Shown here piece after piece: positions 56,128-64,000 of a stretch of DNA of 64,000 nt. The translations under genes were made by a program, and so were the position numbers. Numbering within the stretch: position 1 is the stretch's first letter; every line of letters starts with the position of its first letter. Where the stretch lies: the NCBI RefSeq assembly GCF_000835495.1, contig NW_015622546.1:3156955-3220954 (forward strand), read 5' to 3'. This stretch comes from Cladophialophora immunda (taxonomy: Eukaryota > Ascomycota > Eurotiomycetes > Chaetothyriales > Herpotrichiellaceae). Below the pieces are notes generated by a model. The model saw only the letters and a program-made list of their open reading frames with translations, was not told the DNA's origin and did not search any database.

Positions 56128-58559
56128 TTACCTTGCATGGATTTCGAGCCCCAGCGTCTTTTTCACCCACAGCCACCTCTCCAGGCCGACGGCCGCTTTC
56201 TGCTTTGCAGAGATGTTCCCGCTATGGCCCAGATCTCGGATGATCCTCAAGTGCGTCGTCCCCTTCGGCGTCCCTTCATCCTGCGGCTGATCATCGCCAC
56301 CACCTCCGCCTCCACGACCAGCGTACTGTAACGCCGCGGCCATCTTGCAGCTGTGCGAATAGCTCACGAAGTCATCCTTGTCCCCGGCGGTCAGCAGCAC
56401 AGGCGGATACCTCACGCCGGGCCGGACCTTGTCCAGCGGCGACCACTTGTGGATGAGGTCGAACTCGACGGGGTCGTGCACGTCGCCGATGTCGTGGGCC
56501 CCGCGGTCGCTCCGCGCCAGCCTCTGGCGGTGCAGGACGTCCACGACCCCGGCGTTGAGGATGGCCGCGTCGAACAGGTCGGGCTGCTGCACCATGGCCG
56601 CCGCGCAGTTCAGCCCGCCCATGCTCTCGCCCATGAGGATGATGGTGCGGCTGGCGTACCGGGCGCGGAGATGCGCCGCGGCGGCGTGGACGTCGTCGAA
56701 CAGGTTCTGGCGCCGCTCCCGGCACGCCGCCTCGTACCACGTCTGGCCGTACTCGCCGCCGCCGCGGACGTTGGCGATGGCCAGCACGCCCCCGAACGTC
56801 CGCAGGAAGGCGACGAAGTCGGCGCGGAAATGCGGGATGACCGAGATCCCGAACCCGCCGTACAGGTACAGCAGCACGGGGTCGCCCGGTTGGATGGCCT
56901 CCGGGTCGGCCGAGGTGAGGAACATGGGCACCCTCGTGCCGTCGCGGGAGGTGTAGAAGATCTGCTTGGTCGACAGCTGGGGTGGCGGGTCCGCCCCCGT
57001 GAGGGAGTTCTGGTTCGGTGGGAACAGCTCGATCGGCTTGAAAGGAGAAATGTCCGGTCCGTCTCCCTTCCCATTGTCCCCGGCCGCTCGAGCACACCAG
57101 ACCCGAGGGGGATAGCAAAAGGACGACTCGACCAGAAAGATCGTCTCGGTCGAGGGGTCGTATGAGGCGTCCAGGATGGTCCACACGGGGACACCCTCCA
57201 GGGTTTTCAGATGTCGGCCTGTCGGGGAGAAGATCTGGACCTGGTCCCGCACGTCGATTGAGCGCACGACCAGGATGTGTCCGGCCGAGAGCATTCGTGC
57301 CAGTCTCAGAGTCTGCTGGCTGTGGGGAGCTACCACTTCTTCCACCGCTCCGGTTTGCGGGCGGTACGCCATCACTTTGCCGTTGTCTGCATTGGTCCAG
57401 AAAAGATGTCCGCTGTCGCCGGCAGTCGTAGCGTCTGAAGCCGTGGTCTCAGAGAAAGTCCCGATGTACCTGGAGAATAAGTCAGCGTGGCATCACGCAG
57501 CACACACTGCGAGGATGTTTCTTTTTTGCTGAAAAGGAGCGAGAAACACGGAGGAACTTACTCCCACTCTGCATCAGACTGCCTTGACACCACACCATCG
57601 AATCTCAGCCCGAGCTTACCTCCCCCTTGGTGGCCAGTCTGTGCAGCGTCTTGCCCGGGCTCTTGCGCATTCACCGCGGCCGACCACACCTGACAACCTC
57701 TACCCCTGTCATAGACCTCCAGAAAGACAGACCTGTCGTCCTGAGAAACCACAGCCTTGAAATTGTACCCTGGATGTTCAGCATCTGCATAGACGACCTC
57801 GTCTTCTTCCTGCGGACGACCAATCTCGTGGAAGCGAAGTTGAGAGGCGCCATTGCCTCCCTGCCCTGAACTCTTTCCGCCCTGTCCGCCACCGGGTTGA
57901 TGGGGATAGAAGAACCCTCGGTCCCCCAGCCACGGAACCACCGAGGAGGGTTTGCTCGTGAATCTGGTGCCGCGGATTTCATCGCTCAACACCTTCCCGG
58001 TCTGGACGTCCATGACGCGTATGACGCCCCAGTCTGCCCCTGCATCGCTGGTCGTGAATGCCCAGTACTTCCCGCTGCGGCTGGGTGACGAGGCCGTGAG
58101 CACGGCTTTCTGCTCTCCTTCATCGTAGAATATAGCAGGCTCATCCGCGTTGTGACCGTGGACATCGCCATTGCTCTTCCAGGCCTGTTCCCCGCCGCCG
58201 ACGACATTGGATTTGGGAATCCGGTAAGACACCGCGAATTCCTTCCCTCTGCCTTGCACTCGGAAAACGAGATCCTCTTCTATCACCTGTGGCACGCTCG
58301 CGATCGCCGTCAACCCGGTCATCGCCAGCAGTCCCGTCGCCAATTGCTGCTTCGCTTTTCCCAGGCTCTCGTCGCCACTGTCGTCAACGTACGCCGCGAA
58401 AGCGGCATTCTGCGCCTCAACGAATGCTGCCGTCTCGGGACTGCTGGTGTCTTCAAGCCAGTCGTACGGGTTCGGGAGGTCGATGACGCCACGTTCAGCG
58501 CTGGCGAAAGTGTCGGTGGCCTGCGATCGGCGGGCGAGCGGGATGATCCCTTTCGCCAT
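56128..58559 (-). CDS. Prolyl-oligopeptidase-like serine peptidase (family S9)
   Basis: Two exons, 58559-57562 and 57469-56128, give 779 residues. The N-terminus has PNPYDWLEDTSSPETAAFVEAQN, a hallmark of prolyl oligopeptidases. A propeller domain (about residues 75-500) follows with many FYDEG/EVYDRG-type strands, then the alpha/beta-hydrolase domain. Within the hydrolase domain are PVLLYLYGGFGISVIPHF and NVRGGGEYGQTWYEA, then the nucleophile elbow GESMGG (Ser615). The acid is in GDKDDFV (Asp698/699) and His748 in LGHSGN. The usual family elbow is GGSNGG, so this one is altered. The acid-His loop carries a Gly-rich insert (GRGGGGGG). No signal peptide is present, which fits the cytosolic location of the family. 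The likely activity is cutting after Pro in small peptides, but the altered elbow leaves specificity open. Base composition here is unusually GC-rich (about 56400-56950). Confidence 0.88.
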
Positions 58560-59134
58560 GCTTGAACGAGGTGCTGGATCTTGGTAGCACGGAAAACGAC
58601 GCTCTACAGCGTCCGTATGAGAGGAGAAAGGGTGACGGGTTTATACTTCAACTAGTCTCCAAGATGTTCCAAGAACGCGGAATGCGAACCGGACCCTTGT
58701 CGCTTTGACGAGGTCTTTCAACCGCGGAAATCTTTTGGTTTTAACAAGAAGCTAGGAGAACCAAGGCACATCATTCAGAACGTTCTACCAGCCATCATCG
58801 CATCGTGGCCGTGTCGTGACATACCATACAGCGCTCTCCCGAGCAAACTCAGTCGAATCACTTCGCAACCAATTCCTTCGACGGGACTCTCACAGGACAC
58901 TTCGGGCCCGAGACGGAGGGCGCAAAGACGTGCTGGAAGCCTGTCAGCATAAGAGGGAAAATGTATGCGCACAATTGCCTGTCTTCCTGTACACATAAAA
59001 TGATTTTATGAGGGGCAGGAGCGACAAGAGGGAACCGGTGGGGTTAGTTGGGTACATGGGTGCGAATGTACCGTTCTTTTCTCCGGCCCCGAACTGGGAC
59101 ATATCTGCGAATACGATTCATGGGTTGTAGCGCA
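58560..59134. other. Promoter of the S9 peptidase gene
   Basis: No gene is seen in this segment, which lies upstream of the peptidase start codon. Confidence 0.5.
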
Positions 59135-59782
59135 CTAGTGAAATGGTCCAATGAAGATATTTCGGTACATCCTTTGCGAACTAATGCAATGCTGGCACTC
59201 CCTGCCGAGGTTGTGCTGTAAATCAGCGTGTGTGTGGCTTGAGTGGACGAGAGGATGATCGAAGTCGCTCTCGCGCTCCTCTTGGGAGATGTCAGCCTTG
59301 TCTCTAGCCTTGCCGGGTCTTGGCACCCAGGGTCCACCTTCTCCACCCAATCGAACCTCTGAGATATTGGCGAAAACGAATTCTGTACGGTGACCGGTCC
59401 GGGTCCGGGACCGGTACTCTACGAATCCTCTCCCCTGCAGGTGTATGCCGCACTCGTATTTCGTATCAATGAGCCCCCCGGGCGAGGCGGGCAGGATGGG
59501 GACAGGGAACGGCCGGCGGGGTAGCGGACAGTCAGTGCGGAGAAATCGTTCCTCTTGGTACGGAGGAGTCGGCTCTTCATCAAGAGTCTCCCGGACGAGG
59601 AAGTGTTTCGTTGAGGCACGGTATCGTTGGTTTTTTGAAACAAGATTTCCTTCACCGAGGAACACGAATGTGGGAGGACATGTATGTGTATCTGATCTAG
59701 TTTCATGGACAGCATATCTACACTGCCTGCAGAATACCACTGCAGTTTCTTCAAGGTGGATTTTCGCTTGTTCATCCAGCAA
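59135..59782 (-). pseudogene. Possible degraded zinc-finger gene fragment (OrsD/DUF3505-like N-terminus)
   Basis: A minus-strand frame of 215 codons begins MLDEQAKIHLEETAVVFCRQCRYAVH. A CxxCxYAV motif near the start, followed later by PFPVPILPASPG and LIDTKYECGIH, recalls the N-terminal part of OrsD-type proteins (DUF3505), which have C2H2-like Cys/His pairs in this order. The downstream half (ARDKADISQEERESDFDH...) no longer resembles anything I know, the second Cys pair is incomplete, and no good splice continuation was found. I therefore read it as a remnant rather than a working gene, with low certainty. A perfect 8-bp inverted repeat (59393-59400 with 59408-59415) lies inside. Confidence 0.28.
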
Positions 59783-59932
59783 TTGCTAGATTTCTGGTGG
59801 ATGTATTTCTGTATGTGCTTCCCCTTTACCATATCTCCCTCGATAATGAACCCGCGAATACCTCCCCTCTCCGCTCTACACATCTCTTCTCTTCCCCTAC
59901 GTGTTTGCTAAAAGACGCAAGATGGCGACGAC

Positions 59933-61975
59933 TTAGCACATATAGCGAAACACCGGATTGACTTGATCGGTCATGTCTGCGAATGCGATGCTTGGATCTG
60001 TGATTAGCTCCGGGTGCTCTTCCCTCAGTGGAGCTTTCTTCTTGTTGCATCGGAGATAGTAGAGCCTGTGTTCCCCAGTAGGGTCACGATGGATCAGCAA
60101 ATGGAGTTTGCTGATGAGGTGGAAAGGCGGTTCTGAAACGATGACCGTGCGGTGATCATTCAACGACTTACCAAAGGAGAGCAAAAACCCCCTCGCTCGC
60201 GCAGAGCAAGCTTAGCGTCGTGATCTGTCCCGTCGGATATCCTCGCGCTGCTTCATCGCCCTTGTAAGCCCACGGCCCAGAGAAGCCGCCTAGATTCGCG
60301 AGCACGAAGATGGTCGCGTTGGTGACTGTTTTCTTCGTATGTCCGGCTATATTGGAGGAGAGCAGGGCGAATTGCTGCACCAGAGCGCCATACAGGGTAG
60401 TTGACTGTCGCAGAGGAGTCAGGTAAAATGGTCACGCGTGCCCGGACCAGAGTCCAGGAAGAAAACAACTCACGATGTAGAGCCCTGCGAGAAGTGCTCC
60501 CTTGTTCGAGCGGTCGCTCTTCCATAGAAGAATGTTGCCAGCCATGCTGGGCAGGAGATAGAGCATAGCGATCAAAATCCGTCTTCGAGGAAATAGTGTC
60601 CCCAACACACCAGAGGACACCATGCAAACAATGGCTACCGCGCTGGCAGGCATTGAGAGGACGAGAGCCCTCGAGTTCGAATATCCGAAAGACGACACCA
60701 AAAAGCCGCCGAAGCTGCGAGCAAAGACACGATGTCAGTTGCGCGAAGACCATCATCACAGAAAGACGCCGAGCATCGCATTACTTACCTTCCAATCGCG
60801 TTGTTGACAAAGGCGAACGTGAAGCTGTAGATCCCATAGATGTACAGTTGAGGATCCATAAAAGCCTCCTTGACCTGCTTCCATTTGAACTTACGGGTCT
60901 GGATCCCGGTGTTGTTCTGAGCGAGTCTGCGTACTGCGATCTCTTTCTCCCTCGCCGTCAGAAACCACGCCTTCATCGGAGTGGCAGGAAAGATCAGCGT
61001 CGCAAGGACCCCATAGCCCATAGTCACCGAGCCGAGGATCACATAGATCCATTTCCAGGGGCTACTGGCATAGGCACCGTGAATCCGCACTGCCCCAAAG
61101 TCGATGCCTTGTCCCGCCAAAGAGCCGATTGCTGTGCCTGAAATGAAGATCCCGGCGCGCAGTGGTTGCTCTTTGTTCTTCCACCTGTGACGAAGCTTAG
61201 CCAAGCTGTGGGTGGTGTGGGTGAGGAAAAGTCATACCACATGGAGGTAATGATGATAGACAGCGGCTGGGTCGCCACGGCGAAGCCAGTAAAGAATCTG
61301 TCAAATCGTCAGACGAGATCCAACGTACTCTCTCACAGGTCTCACCGGAGAGCTGTGATTTCCGCAAAGTCGGTACAGGCAATAACCAAGATTGCCGTCA
61401 TGCCGATGTATGCGATGAGAGCCCCGAAGAACTTCCCCACTGGCAGATATTGCGCGAGGAGGAGCAGTGGATATTGGCCCTATCCCATGTTGTCAGCTTT
61501 TGCGGAGTTTTCGGCCCTGTATCATCTCACAGCCACTGCGCCCAGTGTAGCGATGCTTGCGGAAAGCTGGTATTTCGAGGTTTCGATCACGGGCTGGCCC
61601 CCAACCAACTTGAGAACAAACAGCTTGAGGTCTTTGACCAATCCAAACAGAGCAGCGAAGCCATAGGCCTGGGTGTCTGCATATGAGACGATAGAGCCAA
61701 TGAAGAGCTGGTGTACGAAACCCCGAGTCAGCCATCTTGGACAATGATAGTAGTCTCGATGCACTAGAAGCGTCTCATCTCACCAACGAGAGTATAACAG
61801 CGTCAATCTTCCAGACGACCTTTTTCTCCTCTGCCTCGGTCCATGTAATGCCTTCGCTCTCGGCTGCAAACCTCAAGGCATCGTCAACATCTCGAGTGCG
61901 TGGCTTCAAGTCGACATTCTCAACCACATCAGCCGAAGCATGCTCAACCGTATCAGTCTCTGTTTTCGCAGCCAT
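59933..61975 (-). CDS. MFS transporter, allantoate permease (Dal5/anion:cation symporter) family
   Basis: An eight-exon model joins 61975-61784, 61707-61531, 61479-61346, 61297-61238, 61184-60789, 60714-60474, 60404-60172 and 60065-59933 (521 residues; phase kept in all junctions). About twelve spans are present. Recognisable blocks are YADTQAYGFAALFGLVKDL, GQYPLLLLAQYLPVGKFFGA (TM3/4), and the loop SMWWKNKEQPLRAGIF after TM4. A long matching run GIDFGAVRIHGAYASSPWKW, then FPATPMKAWFLTAREKEIAV, is followed by NNTGIQTRKFKW, a signature of this group. Members carry allantoate, ureidosuccinate, nicotinate, pantothenate or other anions across the plasma membrane with protons; the substrate cannot be told from sequence. 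The gene is divergent from a beta-mannosidase. Confidence 0.88.
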
Positions 61976-63141
61976 AGCGAAGATTAGATTAAGGACTCCA
62001 AGGTCGGGTTTTGTTCTTGACAATCGCAGATTGTATGAGAGAAGAAGGACGATGCTTGTCAACGAGTGAGAAAGTTACCGCAAGAGCTTTTTGAATGTCG
62101 AACTTCCCCGGAGAAGATATGCAAGAGACCGGGCTTGAGCAGTTCATATGGTTCGAAGAAGTGCTACAGAGACATTGGACGATTATTCGTAGCGAAGCAG
62201 CCTCAACCAACAAACGTCCGGACAACTATCTGCTTCACACCTTCTTCACTATAGGACACCCACCGGGGCCCCGCATTTCGCCTGTCCAGGTGCCACGGGG
62301 ACCTGTGATAGACAGTCTACTGGAGGTGGTGGCTCCGCAGAAGTACTGAGACGTCAAAGCATCTGGTTCAGGAGCCAGTTTACCAACGATGCCAGTCCGA
62401 AATTTCCTTCCTTAGGATAGTGGTATGAAAGAAACTTGGAGTGAAGGCCGTGGCAAAGAGTATCTGGGGACCGCTCGCCGGAGCCGGCAAATTGCGAGCA
62501 TTGTCCAGTCTGGGGAAAAGACCACTAGTGGCGACGATGAGTAGGAATTTGCCTTATCAGGAAAGTGGAGAGCCTAGAAGAGGAATAGTTCATGAGGATT
62601 GCCCCCTTTGTTCTTTTCTGCGTTGGTGCCATGGCTTCCTTCTCTCCCGATCGATATACAGCACATCACTTAACATGTTCATCAAATATTCCGGCCAAGC
62701 ATGAGCTTTGCTAGCCGTATGGCGCTCGATTAGCAATGTTTACCGATGATCTGGGTCACTAACATGGGGCGCAATCGAGTTTTCTGCGAGGCACCATGAC
62801 ATGCACGTCCGGTGACCGAGGCTGCATTAGTGCGAGCGCTAATTTCACGATGATCAGGGTCAAAGAGCCGGGGAACGGTGCTGGTCTGGCCTAGGCCTGT
62901 CTGTGGTGCCTCAGCTTCCCAAATCCGCAGAACCCCGACATGGTTGGAGGTTGGATATCTTGCTTCCCCGGATACACAGAATGTGTCGTCGAGAAGTTGC
63001 GGCCGAAATCTCGGATCAGAAATATCCAAGTCGAAAGTCACTAAAGCGCCCGCAAGATGAAAGCAATTAATACTTGCTTATGGTTTCTACCCGGGAAAAG
63101 CATTGGCTCATGATTCTGCGACAAATCCAGTACGTCGGGCA
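61976..63141. promoter_or_regulatory. Shared divergent region (MFS transporter / beta-mannosidase)
   Basis: These 1.17 kb separate the two start codons. Short plus-strand frames (for example 62095-62349) have no recognisable domain. I see no specific operator, but co-regulation is possible from the layout. Confidence 0.4.
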
Positions 63142-64000
63142 ATGGCAGCAACTCGAAAGACTCTGCCGTTGCACAACGGCTGGAGATACAAAGCTCTCTC
63201 TCCCTCGACATCGTCACAGCTGAGCTCATCGCAACCGAGCAGACCTCTTCCTACAGAAATTCACCTGGATTTGCTGGCCAATGGAGTCATTCCAGACCCC
63301 TTCGTCGGGAAGAACGAGGAAGCTGTGCAATGGGTTGGAGAGCAGACCTGGTTGTACGAGCTATACTTCGAACTGCCTGCAGATGCAATTGGGACGCCAC
63401 ATCAACGTGCTGCACTGGTGTTCGACGGGCTCGATACCTTCGCCACGGTCAAGCTCAACGGTCAAGACATCCTCAAGTCCGACAATATGTTCGTGGGCCA
63501 CAGAATCGAAATCTCGGAGGATATGCTTGTGAGGAAGAATGGTTGTTTGACTGCGCAGTGCCTGCAAATCATCTTCGAGAATGCAGAACGCATTGGGGAC
63601 CAGGAGGTTCTCAAGTATCCGAGTCATGATTGGTTCACCTTCAATGCTGGAACGGCACGCTTGGCGACGAGGAAAGCACAATATCACTATGTAAGTGCTT
63701 GGTTATATCCGCCACATGCGACCTGGTTCTTGGCTGACCAGATGGACTGCAGGGTTGGGACTGGGGTCCGAAGTTGATGACCTGTGGACCTTGGAAGCCG
63801 ATTTACCTGGATCTTTATTCTTCGCGTATATCAGACATTTCCGTGCACACAACTTTGGGCTCTGATCTACAGTATGCAGAGGTACAAGTTGTGGTGATAG
63901 TTGACGGGCCAGCCACACAAGCAAATCTGAAACTCTGCCGCGCCGGTGTGGTCCAGCAATCTCAAACAGTAGATGTTGAACAACATATCGCGCGGGCAGT
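63142..64000 (+). CDS. Beta-mannosidase, GH2 (MndB type), N-terminal part
   Basis: The first exon is 63142-63690; the second begins at 63753 and runs off the window. I use the ATG at 63142 (MAATRKTLPLHNGWRYKAL); the frame is open further upstream only from a TTG at 63103. The protein shows the jelly-roll N-terminal GH2 domain: PTEIHLDLLANGVIPDPFVG, then NEEAVQWVGEQTWLYELYFELP, and FDGLDTFATVKLNGQDILKSDNMF. After the 62-nt intron comes YGWDWGPKLMTCGPWKPIYL, typical of fungal beta-mannosidase B. There is no signal peptide, so an intracellular enzyme that removes terminal beta-mannose from short manno-oligosaccharides is likely. The catalytic acids lie in the missing C-terminal part. The neighbouring MFS gene is divergent. 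Confidence 0.92.

Noticed and set aside
56353..57165. 270-codon plus-strand frame rich in Val/Glu/Arg/His
   Set aside because: It is the exact antisense of the S9 peptidase catalytic domain in GC-rich codons, has no domain, and the opposite strand has clear catalytic motifs.
1..64000. Transposon, RIP-mutated repeat or CRISPR array
   Set aside because: I saw no transposase or reverse-transcriptase frames, no long AT-rich TpA-heavy stretch typical of RIP, and no regularly spaced direct repeats. The repeats present are simple microsatellites.

Overview
The window is eukaryotic nuclear DNA from a filamentous ascomycete (Pezizomycotina). The evidence is short GT-AG introns (mostly 46-110 nt), CT-rich leaders before start codons, and fungal families such as HET-domain, Zn2Cys6, Rax2, LaeA-like methyltransferase and Atos proteins. 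A black-yeast or other eurotiomycete relative is plausible, but I cannot fix the order from sequence alone. I found no transposon, CRISPR array, rRNA or tRNA that I could support. Exon coordinates below were assembled by hand from splice sites, reading phase and family conservation.

Layout. 1-8.7 kb, all minus strand: a conserved fungal protein cut by the left edge and apparently frameshifted, a 96-residue single-span membrane protein, a GPI-anchored pepsin-like protease, and an M20 carboxypeptidase S-like peptidase. 10.5-15.4 kb: a Zn2Cys6 regulator and an APC-type choline/amino-acid permease, transcribed divergently from a shared 1.27-kb region with three CACGTG boxes. 15.9-22.6 kb: 8-oxoguanine DNA glycosylase (OGG1) and the polarity landmark protein Rax2, both plus strand. 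22.6-30.6 kb is gene-poor and holds only a LaeA-like methyltransferase, flanked by a 4.5-kb and a 2.3-kb gap rich in microsatellites and CCTAGGTA-type motifs.

30.6-37.9 kb, minus strand: actin-related protein Arp4 (chromatin remodelling), an unknown Cys-containing protein, rRNA-processing protein Fyv7, and a HET-domain protein. 39-55.5 kb, plus strand, mostly housekeeping: an Atos-domain protein, a multi-KH RNA-binding protein, dynactin p150Glued, a vacuolar Ca2+/H+ exchanger (Vcx1-like), and mitochondrial ribosomal protein S7. 56-62 kb, minus strand: a prolyl-oligopeptidase-like S9 peptidase, a possible degraded zinc-finger gene, and an allantoate-permease-family MFS transporter. The right edge cuts a cytosolic-type beta-mannosidase that is divergent from the MFS gene.

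Most genes look like independent core functions (polarity and transport by Rax2, dynactin and Vcx1; nuclear and RNA functions by OGG1, Arp4, Fyv7, KH and Atos). The candidates for linked function are the regulator/permease pair and the MFS/mannosidase pair. The most unusual non-coding signals are a nested stem structure at 55651-55752 and the repeat-rich 4.5-kb space between two convergent genes. I did not find a convincing new multi-gene system.
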